DNA from: Streptomyces antibioticus | GTDB taxonomy: Bacteria; Actinomycetota; Actinomycetes; Streptomycetales; Streptomycetaceae | DNA length: 64,000 nucleotides | Assembly (NCBI RefSeq): GCF_001514065.1 | Contig: NZ_KQ948424.1 | Coordinates: 310,001-374,000, forward strand | Reading direction: 5' to 3' | Shown here: piece after piece, positions 50,538 through 58,285 of the stretch | Numbering within the stretch: the stretch's first letter is position 1 | Layout of the letters: each line of letters opens with the position of its first letter | Notes under the pieces: generated by a model | The model's database searches: none | What the model saw: only the letters and a program-made list of their open reading frames with translations | What the model was told of the DNA's origin: nothing | Program-made: the position numbers and the translations under genes

Positions 50538-53137
50538 AAGAGGCTCAGCAACGCCTCCGCCGGGTCCGTCAGGCCCGTCTCGCCGTCCGGCAGCGGCAGT
50601 TCGAACCACACCGTCTTCCCGCGCGGCGTACGGCGTGAGCCCCAGGCCGCGCTGAGCAGGCCGACGAGTTGCAGGCCCCGGCCGCCCTCGTCGGTGTCGC
50701 GGGCGCGGCGGCGGCGCGGCTGGACCAGGCCGGAGTCCCAGACCTCGCAGACCAGGGTGCGGTCGAGGAGGAGTCTCAGCCGGATCTCGCCCTCGCCGTA
50801 CCGCAGGGCGTTGGTCACCAGCTCGCTGACCAGCAGTTCCGTGGTGTCGACCAGCGGTTCCAGGTCCCAGCTGAGCAGTTGCCCGCGCGCGTACTCCCGG
50901 GCCCGGCCCACGCTGCGCGGCTCGCGCGGCAGGGTCCAGTCGCCGACGGAGTCGGTGGGCAGGCCCTGGACGCGGGCCATCAGGAGGGCGATGTCGTCCT
51001 CGCCGTGGTGGGTGTCGAGGGTGTTGAGGACGTGGTCGCAGACGTCCTCCAGGGGGCGGCTGGGGTCGGTCAGCGCACCCACGAAGGCCTGGAGGCCCTC
51101 ATCGAGGGGGTGATTGCGGCTTTCGACCAGTCCATCCGTGTAGAGCGCGAGCAGAGCGCCTTCGGGAAGGTCGACTTCCACCTCCTCGAAGGGCTCCCCG
51201 CCGACGCCGAGCGGCATGCCCGGCGGGACGTCCAGCATCAGCGCCGCCTCACCGGGTTCGACGAGGACGGGCGGCAGATGACCGGCGTTGGCGAAGGTGC
51301 AGCGGCGGGTGACGGAGTCGTAGACGGCGTACACGCAGGTCGCCAGGTACACCTCGGACAGGTCGGCCTCGCGGGGCCTGCGGGCGGCCCGGGTGGCCTG
51401 CTGGACACCTCCGGGCGCTCCCAGCCCGCGCGCGATCTCGTCCAACGCGCTGAGGACTTCCGCCGGTTCGAGGTCGAGAAGGGCCAGCGTGCGGACGGCG
51501 GACCGGAGTTCACCCATCGCCACGGCCGCACGCAACCCGCGCCCCATGACGTCCCCGACCACCAACGCCGTACGGTGCCCGGGCAGTTCGATGACGTCGA
51601 ACCAGTCGCCGCCGACCTCGCTGGGCCGGTCGGAGGAGGAGTTGCCGGGCCGGTAGCGGCAGGCGATGTCGAGGCCGGAGGCGACCGGGTCGCCCGGCGG
51701 CAGCAGGGACCGCTGGAGCATCAGTGCCCGCTCGTGCTCCCGCCGGTACAGCCGGGCGTTGTCGATACAGACCGCGGCCCGCGCCGCCAGCTCGACGGCC
51801 AGCTCCCGGTCCCGGTCCCCGAACGGCTCACTGCCCTTGGTCCGCGCGAACTGCGCCAGGCCCACGACGGTGTCGTGGGCGACCATCGGCACGGCGAGCG
51901 TGGACTGCACGAGCGCGCCCTCCTCGGCCGGGATGTACCGCGGGCGGGCGGTGCGCAGGGCGTCCGCGCAGGGCGAGTTGAAGGGGTAGTGGTGGACGGC
52001 GCCGACCGCTATGGGCGGGCCCGAGCCGGCGAAGGGGGCGTCGGAGACGGCGCTGGCGAAGGCGACCCGGCGCAGTTCCGCGCTGCCGTCGGCGAGTCCG
52101 GGCGGGGTCTCGTCGCCGGCCAGGAGGCCCTGGTAGAGGTCGACGGTCGCCAGGTCGCAGAAGCCGGGGACGACGACGTCGAGGAGTTCGCGGGCGGTGG
52201 TCTCCAGGTCGAGGGAGTTGCCGATGCGGGCACCGGCCTCGTTGAGAAGGGCGAGATTGCGCCGCGCGGCGGCGGCTTCCCGGGCGGCCTGGCGGCGGGC
52301 GGTGATGTCGATGGCGAGCCAGGCGATGCCGATGGGGCGCCCGGAGCCGCTGTGCACCCGGTAGAGGTTGACCGACCAGTGCCGGCGGTCCTCGGAGCCC
52401 GGCACGAACCCGGTGACGTGCATGTCCGTGATGGAGTCGCCGGTGTCCAGGACCCGGCGCAGGGTGGCCGCCACCCGCTCGGCCTCGGAGCGCGGCAGAT
52501 AGTCGTGCACTCCCTTGCCCCGGTGGTCGTCCGGGGTCCCGCCGAACACGGTGGCGAACCGCGCGTTGGCGCGACGCACCCGCAGGTCGGGGTCGATCAG
52601 CAGGAAGCCGAAGGGAGATTGACCGAAAATCGACTGCGAGGCGGCGAGGTCGGTCTCGATGCTGCGCAGAGTGCGGACGTCGACGACGATGCAGACGGCG
52701 GCCTTCTCGCCGTCCTCGGTCCGCGTCGGCATGACATAGACCTCGGCGAGGCCCTCCGTACCGCGGGTGCCGTCCGCGGCGTCCGGGGTCCGGAAGGGGA
52801 CGACGCCGGTCCACTCGCGGCCGTCGAGGATCTCGGCCATCTTGCGCTGGCCGATCTCGCGCCGGTCCGGGTCGATGAACGCCTCGATGGGGTCCATGCC
52901 GACCGCCTGCCCGGCGGGGATCCCGAAGACCTGCTCGGCACGCAGGCTCCACTGGTCGACGAGGCCGTCGGGGCCGATGGAGAAGGACGCGACCTTGATG
53001 TAGTCGTAGATCGAGCCGGGCGGACTGCTCTGCCACATGGCGTCACCGTCCGGGGCCACGGCCTCACCCGCGGCCTGTGACCTCGCGCCGTCCGACGGGT
53101 CCTCGGACTCCGTGGCCTTCGCTGGTATCTCGCTCAC
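50534..53137 (-). CDS. Multidomain PP2C phosphatase / anti-sigma regulator (RsbU/SpoIIE type)
   Basis: An 867-residue cytoplasmic signalling protein. Two PAS domains come first (about 45-165 and 165-285; FGQSPFGFLLIDPDLRVRRANARF), then a GAF domain (about 300-465), then the SpoIIE/PP2C phosphatase (VGGDWFDVIEL with the metal Asp, VVGDVMGRGLRAA, FANAGHLPPVL, LYTDGLVESR). The C-terminal HATPase (LVSELVTNALRYGEG; RGLQLVGLLS) resembles RsbW-type anti-sigma kinases. The GTG at 53137 has GGAGGGG upstream and matches the family start. It would switch a partner-sigma cascade in response to redox, light or metabolites. Confidence 0.9.
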   Translation of the reverse strand: MSEIPAKATESEDPSDGARSQAAGEAVAPDGDAMWQSSPPGSIYDYIKVASFSIGPDGLVDQWSLRAEQVFGIPAGQAVGMDPIEAFIDPDRREIGQRKMAEILDGREWTGVVPFRTPDAADGTRGTEGLAEVYVMPTRTEDGEKAAVCIVVDVRTLRSIETDLAASQSIFGQSPFGFLLIDPDLRVRRANARFATVFGGTPDDHRGKGVHDYLPRSEAERVAATLRRVLDTGDSITDMHVTGFVPGSEDRRHWSVNLYRVHSGSGRPIGIAWLAIDITARRQAAREAAAARRNLALLNEAGARIGNSLDLETTARELLDVVVPGFCDLATVDLYQGLLAGDETPPGLADGSAELRRVAFASAVSDAPFAGSGPPIAVGAVHHYPFNSPCADALRTARPRYIPAEEGALVQSTLAVPMVAHDTVVGLAQFARTKGSEPFGDRDRELAVELAARAAVCIDNARLYRREHERALMLQRSLLPPGDPVASGLDIACRYRPGNSSSDRPSEVGGDWFDVIELPGHRTALVVGDVMGRGLRAAVAMGELRSAVRTLALLDLEPAEVLSALDEIARGLGAPGGVQQATRAARRPREADLSEVYLATCVYAVYDSVTRRCTFANAGHLPPVLVEPGEAALMLDVPPGMPLGVGGEPFEEVEVDLPEGALLALYTDGLVESRNHPLDEGLQAFVGALTDPSRPLEDVCDHVLNTLDTHHGEDDIALLMARVQGLPTDSVGDWTLPREPRSVGRAREYARGQLLSWDLEPLVDTTELLVSELVTNALRYGEGEIRLRLLLDRTLVCEVWDSGLVQPRRRRARDTDEGGRGLQLVGLLSAAWGSRRTPRGKTVWFELPLPDGETGLTDPAEALLSLF

Positions 53138-53192
53138 GCGAACCGTCCCCTCCAGCTCACCGCGCCCGGCACCGGTCACCGGCAACGGCTGC

Positions 53193-53221
53193 CCGCAGTA
53201 TCCAGCACTACGGCGCCGCAC
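53193..53221 (-). promoter_or_regulatory. Possible promoter of the PP2C phosphatase gene
   Basis: Read leftward, TTGTGC, a 17-base spacer and TACTGC lie 56 bases before the GTG. The -35 is good and the -10 weak. The rest of the 285-base gap (53138-53422) shows nothing else. Confidence 0.3.
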
Positions 53222-53422
53222 AACACGGTGTTCACGATCACAGCACGGTCCCAGCGTTTTTTGGACCGCACCGCGACAACACTTCCAGTCTTCTAACCAG
53301 CCAACACACAGTCGAATCACACGCTCCGACAACCGTCAGTGGCCTGAACCAGCCGGTGGACAGTGCGGGCGCACGCGTACAGCCCGTACGCCCCCGGTGC
53401 ACCGCTGCGTCCACCTCCGCGT

Positions 53423-53875
53423 TCACTGGGGCACCGCGAGCTCGAACCACACCGTCTTCCCGGCGGCCCCGGGGCGGGTGCCCCAGCGGCGCGAGGAGTG
53501 CGCGACCAGCTGAAGACCCCTGCCGCTCTCGTCCTCCGGGCGCGCGACGCGCTCGCGGGGCGGGTCCGGGAGCGGGTCGGAGACCTCCACCAGCAGGACG
53601 GCGTCGAGGCCGGTGGGACGGACGAGGCGGACGCCGATCGGGCCGGTGGCGTGCCGGAGGGAGTTCGTGACCAGCTCGCTCACCAGCAGGGCGGTGATGT
53701 CGGCCATGCTGTCGAGGCCCCAGTCGCGCAGTCGTCCGCGGACGGCTCCACGGGCGGCGCGTACGGCGCCGGGGTCCGCGGGGAACGACCACTCGGCGCA
53801 GTCGCCTTCGGTGTCGATCACGCCGATCACTTCCCAGGCCACACCCATGTCCGGTTTCGTGGGGTTAATGGGCAC
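53423..53875 (-). CDS. Anti-sigma-like ATP-binding protein (HATPase_c_2)
   Basis: A 150-residue protein consisting of one HATPase domain of the RsbW/SpoIIAB-like Streptomyces group: N box LLVSELVTNSLRHATG, G boxes DESGRGLQLVAHSSRRWG and end GKTVWFELAVP. Many such genes occur per Streptomyces genome and bind anti-sigma antagonists or regulate sporulation. Starts at 53875 and 53848 are both possible. It lies upstream of the phosphatase gene on the same strand and could be its partner. Confidence 0.85.
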   Translation of the reverse strand: MPINPTKPDMGVAWEVIGVIDTEGDCAEWSFPADPGAVRAARGAVRGRLRDWGLDSMADITALLVSELVTNSLRHATGPIGVRLVRPTGLDAVLLVEVSDPLPDPPRERVARPEDESGRGLQLVAHSSRRWGTRPGAAGKTVWFELAVPQ

Positions 53876-53946
53876 ATACCCGATATCCGGTGGGGATTAC
53901 CGTGGGGTGGGGCGCGTTGTGGTGCGAACGGGGGTACGGCGGGCGC

Positions 53947-54423
53947 CTAGGAGCTCGGGGGGCTTGGGATGTGGCGCGTGTGCGGCCGCGTGGGGGCTGA
54001 TCGCGCAGTTCCCTGCGCCTCTGAGGCAAGCAGCCTGGTCGCCACTTCCTGGACCGCCGGGATGTCCTGGTCCAGCCACGGCACGTCCCACAGCTCGTCC
54101 CGGCTCAGCCAGCGGAGTTCGTCGTGGTCCTGTAGCGGCTTGGGGTCCGGTGAACCCGGGAGCAGGCGGGCCGTCCAGATCTGGAGGACGTACGGGGCTC
54201 GAAGGGGCCACTCGCCCGGGACCCGCTCCCCCACCTCCGTCTCCACCCCCAGCTCCTCGCGGAGTTCCCGCACCAGGGCCGCCTCCGGGGTCTCGCCCGG
54301 CTCGACCTTGCCGCCCGGGAGTTCCCAGCGGCCCGCCAACTCGGGTGGGGCGCTGCGGCGGGCGGCCAGGAGGTGGTCTGCGTCGAGGAGGGCGGCTCCC
54401 ACCACCACGGTGCGTTCGGTCAT
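53947..54423 (-). CDS. NUDIX hydrolase (MutT-like)
   Basis: A 158-residue hydrolase with a complete NUDIX box, GGKVEPGETPEAALVRELREELGV split around residues 38-61. The start MTERTVVVGAALL and the substrate region resemble 8-oxo-dGTP/CTP pyrophosphohydrolases, so a nucleotide-cleaning role is likely. The last 25 residues (from about EAQGTARSAPTRPHT) are encoded by a dispersed intergenic-type repeat, so the natural end of the protein was probably altered. It lies 10 bases after the SPOR gene. Confidence 0.88.
   Translation of the reverse strand: MTERTVVVGAALLDADHLLAARRSAPPELAGRWELPGGKVEPGETPEAALVRELREELGVETEVGERVPGEWPLRAPYVLQIWTARLLPGSPDPKPLQDHDELRWLSRDELWDVPWLDQDIPAVQEVATRLLASEAQGTARSAPTRPHTRHIPSPPSS
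53968..54025. repeat. Dispersed Streptomyces-type repeat at the NUDIX 3' end
   Basis: The stretch with GTGCGGCCGCGTGGGGGCTG followed by ATCGCGCAGTTCCCTGCGCC is, from memory, a common intergenic element of Streptomyces; it shares the GGCTG(A/G)TCGCGC core with the copy at 862-970. Here it is read as the last codons of the NUDIX gene. Confidence 0.55.
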
Positions 54424-54433
54424 GCGGCGGAGC

Positions 54434-54628
54434 CTACGCGTTGCGGGTGGCCTCGCCGTTCTGGCCGATGCGTTCGACCCAGTACAGCTGCTTGTGGCCG
54501 CGGTCGTCGAGGCTGTCGGCGATCTTCTGGGCCTCGGCGCGGGTGGCGTAGCGGCCCACGCGGTAGCGGTTGCCGTTGTCGTCCTGTCGTATGACGAGCC
54601 AGGGAAGAGTGATCGTGCTGTCGTTCAT
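54434..54628 (-). CDS. Small SPOR-domain protein
   Basis: A 64-residue protein made of a single SPOR-like unit (WLVIRQDDNGNRYRVGRYATR, then AEAQKIADSLDDRGHKQLYW). SPOR domains bind denuded peptidoglycan, usually at division sites, yet this protein has no signal peptide or membrane segment. Similar stand-alone proteins are widespread in Streptomyces and of unknown function. It is first in a pair with the NUDIX gene. Confidence 0.82.
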   Translation of the reverse strand: MNDSTITLPWLVIRQDDNGNRYRVGRYATRAEAQKIADSLDDRGHKQLYWVERIGQNGEATRNA

Positions 54629-54698
54629 CGCCCCCCACTGCTCCTTCCCGACAACGCCCCGCCCGCTAAGGAAACCCCAATCCGCATATGCCCGAGCC

Positions 54699-54747
54699 TA
54701 CGCCTAACCTTTACGCAGCGAATACGCATTTTCACAAAGAGGTACGC
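54699..54747. repeat. Cluster of four TACGC repeats upstream of the SPOR gene
   Basis: TACGC occurs at 54699, 54712, 54723 and 54743, three of them as TACGCA, in an AT-rich part of a 297-base gap (54629-54925). The middle two are 11 bases apart. They lie 70-120 bases before the SPOR start and may be a regulator site. Nothing else was recognised in the gap. Confidence 0.35.
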
Positions 54748-54925
54748 AACCGGCCAGAACGAGGGGGGCGTGCGAAGGCGAACGCGCCGTGCGCTGACGT
54801 CGATGCGTCCGGTCAGAGGCGTATCCGCGCGCAGGGGGTCACCTGCGAGAACGGCCAGAATCCAACGCCGTTCGAGAGGGCGGCCGTTGACCCGGCGGGC
54901 GGGGCAACAGCCGTAAAGGTGTGCG

Positions 54926-55678
54926 CTACTTCACCGGAAGGTGGTACGCGACGCGGTAGCGGTCGGCCGGGATGACCACGTCGGCCGTCTCCACGGGGCG
55001 GCCGGAGGCGTAGAACGTGCGGTGGACGACCACGACGACATGGCCGGGGACGCCGCCCAGGGCTAGGAGTTCCTCGGCGAGGCCGGGGCGGGCCCCGACC
55101 TCCTCGGTGACGTTGTCCACGATCACGTCGATGGCCGCCATGCGCTCGACGACGCCCATGCCGCCGAGCGGGCCCTCCTCCGGGAGCATCACAGGGGTGC
55201 GGCCGGTGACCGCGAGGGGCTCCCAGGAGGTGGAGAGCATCATCGGCTCGCCGTTGTCCCGGTAGACGTACTTGGTGCACATCACGCGGTCGCCGGGGCG
55301 GATCGCGAGCCGCTCGGCGACGGCGACGCTGGCCTCGGCCTGGCGGCTGCTGGACTCCCAGGTGCCGCGCGCGTCGGCGTCCGCCTGCTCCTGGCGGAAG
55401 GGCGTGGCCCCGCCGTCCGGGCGGAAGCCGGAGCGGGCGACCCTGCGGGGCACCGGCCGTTCACGGACGTACGTCCCGGAGCCGGAGCGGCCCTCGACCA
55501 GGCCCTCGGCCATCAGCACCTTGCGGGCCTCCAGGGCGACGGTGTCCGAGACGCCGTACTCCTCGCGGATTCTGGCCTGGGAGGGCAGCCGGGTGTGCGG
55601 TGGCAGCGAACCGTCGACGATCTTCTTGCGCAGATCACCCGCGACACGCAGATACGCCGGCTGCTCACCGAAAGTCAC
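54926..55678 (-). CDS. GntR-family transcriptional regulator (HutC/UTRA type)
   Basis: A 250-residue regulator. The N-terminal winged helix is typical (YLRVAGDLRKKIVDGSLPPH, RLPSQARIREEYGVSDTVAL). The C-terminal UTRA effector domain covers about 90-248 (MCTKYVYRDNGEPMMLSTSW). Related proteins include KorSA-like plasmid regulators and sugar-responsive repressors. GTG start. Its gene stands alone, with two symmetrical sequences upstream that could be its operators. The effector is unknown. Confidence 0.88.
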   Translation of the reverse strand: MTFGEQPAYLRVAGDLRKKIVDGSLPPHTRLPSQARIREEYGVSDTVALEARKVLMAEGLVEGRSGSGTYVRERPVPRRVARSGFRPDGGATPFRQEQADADARGTWESSSRQAEASVAVAERLAIRPGDRVMCTKYVYRDNGEPMMLSTSWEPLAVTGRTPVMLPEEGPLGGMGVVERMAAIDVIVDNVTEEVGARPGLAEELLALGGVPGHVVVVVHRTFYASGRPVETADVVIPADRYRVAYHLPVK

Positions 55679-55756
55679 TGGCCGCTCCCATCAGGTTGTA
55701 CAGACAGCAACAGCGTGGCAACCGTGGGTTGAGCCATGCAAGCAAAGGCCAGAGAA

Positions 55757-55772
55757 TCACTCGATGTAGTGA
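55757..55772. promoter_or_regulatory. Inverted repeat upstream of the GntR gene
   Basis: TCACT-N6-AGTGA lies 80-95 bases before the GntR start. The size suits a GntR dimer and autoregulation is common in the family. Support is positional only. Confidence 0.3.
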
Positions 55773-55807
55773 CATGTGGCCCCCGCGGGCTTTACGCAGG
55801 CACTTTC

Positions 55808-55825
55808 TCCCCGCTATAGCGGGGA
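55808..55825. terminator. 18-bp perfect palindrome after the DUF4190-like gene
   Basis: TCCCCGCTATAGCGGGGA begins at the base next to the stop codon of the leftward gene. As RNA it folds to a 7-bp stem with a TATA loop, so it may be a terminator. As DNA it could equally be an operator in the GntR promoter region. Confidence 0.45.
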
Positions 55826-56980
55826 TCACACATCGAGCTCGCCCGCGTCCCAATCGCCGGCCCCGCCGTCGTAGTCCTTGTCGGAAGACGGCACCGCGGT
55901 GGCCAGGCCCAGAGCCTCGCGGGCGGTGACGGTGGTCTCGCCGTCGATGTACTCGTACCCGGCGTCGTAGTGCTCGTAGTACGCGTCGACGTCCTTCGCG
56001 GCGGCGGCCTTCGTCCACTCCTTGCGGGCCGCCTCCAGGTCGGAGGCGAGGTCGGCGACGGCCTTCCGGCTGTCGGCGGGCCAGGAGCGGGCGCGCAGCG
56101 CCTCGGCCTGCTCACCGAGGGCGGTGCCCACCTCGCCCGCCCACTTCCGGTTCGCCGGCAGGTCGTCCTCGGCGTAGTCCTCCGGCTCCTCGAACAGCAC
56201 CCGGTCCAGCGCGTTGGCCGACTTCAGGAAGGCGATCTGGTCCGCGTCGAGGTTGGTGGCGTCGTTGCGCAGCGAGCCCGTCAGGCTCTTCTTCTCGTCG
56301 ACGTTCCCGAAGACGCAGGTGATCTCGCGGTCGCCGAAGGTCCAGCTCTCCTTGGACGGCACGAGGTAGTAGACGTCCACGGTCTCCGGTACGGCCCACG
56401 CGTCCATCGCGTAGTCCTCCTGGAGGGCGTAGCACTTGTCGTCGGCCGTGTCGGTGACCTCGTCGTCGCCCGGGAAGGAGCCCGCGGGCAGGGTGACGAC
56501 GGCGAACACCTCGCCGTGGTGGGCGTCGGTGCAGGGCACCTCGTCGACGTCGTAGGCGTCGCCGTGGAGGGAGCCGGTGCCCGAGTCGAAGCAGTCGCCC
56601 TTGGCGAGCGCGTAGGCGGTGCCCTCGCCGCGCGCGGCGTCCTTGAAGCCGTCCACGGCGTCGGAGACGACGCCGGTCGACAGCGACACCGTCCACAGCA
56701 CGAGCCCGACGACGGACAGCACGGACCCGGCGATCGCCATGCCCTTGCCGCGCTCGCCCCGCTTCTTGATCTGCGCGAGCGCGATCAGTCCGAGGACCAG
56801 CCCGACGGCCGGCAGGAAGCAGAGGATGCCGAGCACCAGGGCGGCGATGGCGACGCCGTTGACGGGCACGGGCTGTGCGTATCCGCCGTAGCCGTAGCCC
56901 CAGGGCCCCGGCGGGGTGAAAGGACCCGGCGGGTACGGCCCTTGAGGCTGGTGGGGGCCGGGAGGCGGAGGTATGGACAC
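55826..56980 (-). CDS. Membrane protein with DUF4190-like and septum-formation-like domains
   Basis: A 384-residue protein. A Pro/Gly/Tyr-rich cytoplasmic tail (1-40) is followed by two membrane segments in DUF4190 style (VAIAALVLGILCFLPAVGLV; KGMAIAGSVLSVVGLVLWTV). The extracytoplasmic part begins LAKGDCFDSGTG and has paired Cys (CFDSG...PCTDAHHGEVFAVV), typical of DUF4352/septum-formation-like modules. It ends in a helical acidic region. GTG start with AGGAG about 10 bases upstream. Function is unknown, and its gene is divergent from the serpin pair. Confidence 0.75.
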   Translation of the reverse strand: MSIPPPPGPHQPQGPYPPGPFTPPGPWGYGYGGYAQPVPVNGVAIAALVLGILCFLPAVGLVLGLIALAQIKKRGERGKGMAIAGSVLSVVGLVLWTVSLSTGVVSDAVDGFKDAARGEGTAYALAKGDCFDSGTGSLHGDAYDVDEVPCTDAHHGEVFAVVTLPAGSFPGDDEVTDTADDKCYALQEDYAMDAWAVPETVDVYYLVPSKESWTFGDREITCVFGNVDEKKSLTGSLRNDATNLDADQIAFLKSANALDRVLFEEPEDYAEDDLPANRKWAGEVGTALGEQAEALRARSWPADSRKAVADLASDLEAARKEWTKAAAAKDVDAYYEHYDAGYEYIDGETTVTAREALGLATAVPSSDKDYDGGAGDWDAGELDV

Positions 56981-57067
56981 GGGTACCGTGCTCCTGGTTC
57001 GGACTGGGGTGGCGAACTGTCGTACGACTGGGCGCATGGTAAGCGCAGGGTGAGCGGGGGCGGAACG

Positions 57068-58285
57068 GTGGCCACGAATGCCACGATTCAGGCGGTCAAC
57101 GGGCTGACCGCGCGATGGGCGGGAGCTTCGGAGGGCGGGACGGTCTTCTCGGCGGCCGGTGTCTGGCCGCTGCTGGCCTTTCTGGCGGACGGGGCGGACG
57201 GACCCGCCCGGGCGGAGCTGGCCGATGCCGTCGGGATGCCGCCGGAGGAATCGGCGGGCGCCGCGCGGGAGTTGCTGGGCGCCATGGGGCGGATGCGGGG
57301 GCTGGACTCGGCCCTCGGGCTGTGGACGAAGCGGACGCTGGAGCTGCGGGAACGGTGGGAGGCGGGGCTGCCGGCAGCGGCGCACGGAGTACTGACGGGG
57401 GACGAGGCCGCCGACAAGGCGGCGTTGGACGCGTGGGCGGCGAAGCGGACGGGTGGGCTCATTGAGGGGATGCCCGTGCGGGTGACGCCGGACACCGAGA
57501 TGGTGCTCGCCAGTGCGCTGGCGTTGCGGACGGAATGGTTGCGGCCGTTCGAGGACTGGCCGATGTGGCCGGAGACGGGGCCGTGGGCGGGCCGGAAACT
57601 GGCCGGGCTGTACCGCCGCAGCTCCCTGCTCGACCGAGTCGGCGTCGCGGACACCGCGGCCGGACACGTCACCGAGCTGAAGGTGTACGGCGACAACGCG
57701 ATCGACGTGCATCTGCTGCTCGGCGAGGAGGGGATGACGCCGGGGCAGGTGCTGGGGGCCGGAGTGGACATCCTCGCGCGGAGGGTGGCCGTCCTGCCCG
57801 GGCCGCAGCTGCCCTACGGAGAGGTCGGGCCGGGGCTGGACGTGGTGAAGGTGCGCTCCGCGTGGCCCGAACCGCCGACGCTGAACGTGCTGACGGTGGG
57901 CTTCGACCTCCGTGCCCTGCACGACCTCCTGGAGCTGCACAAGGTCTTCGGCCTCAGCACCGCCATGGACCCGAGCCGGGGCCACTTCCCCGGCATCACC
58001 GCCACCACGCCGCTGGCCGTCGAGTCGGCGAAGCAGGCCGCGATGGCGCGGTTCACGGCCCTGGGCTTCCGCGCCGCCGCGGTGACCGCGTTCGGCGCGG
58101 CGGCGGGCGGCCCCCCGCAGCTCCGCTGGATCATCACCACGGTCGACGCCCGCTTCGACCGCCCCTTCGGCTTCCTCACCGTGCACCGGCACTCGCGCCT
58201 GGTGCTGTCGGCGGGGTGGGTCACGGAACCGGCGGACCACCCCGAGGACCCGGAGGACCCGGAGGACCGGGAGGAGGACTGGTGA
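57068..58285 (+). CDS. Serpin-family protein 1
   Basis: A 405-residue serpin. The fold is recognised from the N-terminal segment (NGLTARWAGASEGGTVFSAAGVWPLLAFL), the shutter and hinge region (ALGFRAAAVTAFGAAAGG) and the C-terminal signature FDRPFGFLTVHRHSRLVLSAGWV. Serpins trap serine or cysteine proteases by a conformational change; the P1 residue cannot be fixed here. No signal peptide is seen, so an intracellular target is likely. The end (EDPEDPEDREED) comes from a 9-base direct repeat. GTG 57068 is chosen; GTG 57050 is an alternative. It overlaps the next serpin by 4 bases. Confidence 0.85.
   Translation: MATNATIQAVNGLTARWAGASEGGTVFSAAGVWPLLAFLADGADGPARAELADAVGMPPEESAGAARELLGAMGRMRGLDSALGLWTKRTLELRERWEAGLPAAAHGVLTGDEAADKAALDAWAAKRTGGLIEGMPVRVTPDTEMVLASALALRTEWLRPFEDWPMWPETGPWAGRKLAGLYRRSSLLDRVGVADTAAGHVTELKVYGDNAIDVHLLLGEEGMTPGQVLGAGVDILARRVAVLPGPQLPYGEVGPGLDVVKVRSAWPEPPTLNVLTVGFDLRALHDLLELHKVFGLSTAMDPSRGHFPGITATTPLAVESAKQAAMARFTALGFRAAAVTAFGAAAGGPPQLRWIITTVDARFDRPFGFLTVHRHSRLVLSAGWVTEPADHPEDPEDPEDREEDW

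Noticed and set aside
58242-58275. Short GAGGACCCG repeats considered as CRISPR-like or satellite DNA
   Set aside because: They are in-frame coding repeats giving Glu-Asp-Pro at the serpin C-terminus; no spacers and no cas genes.
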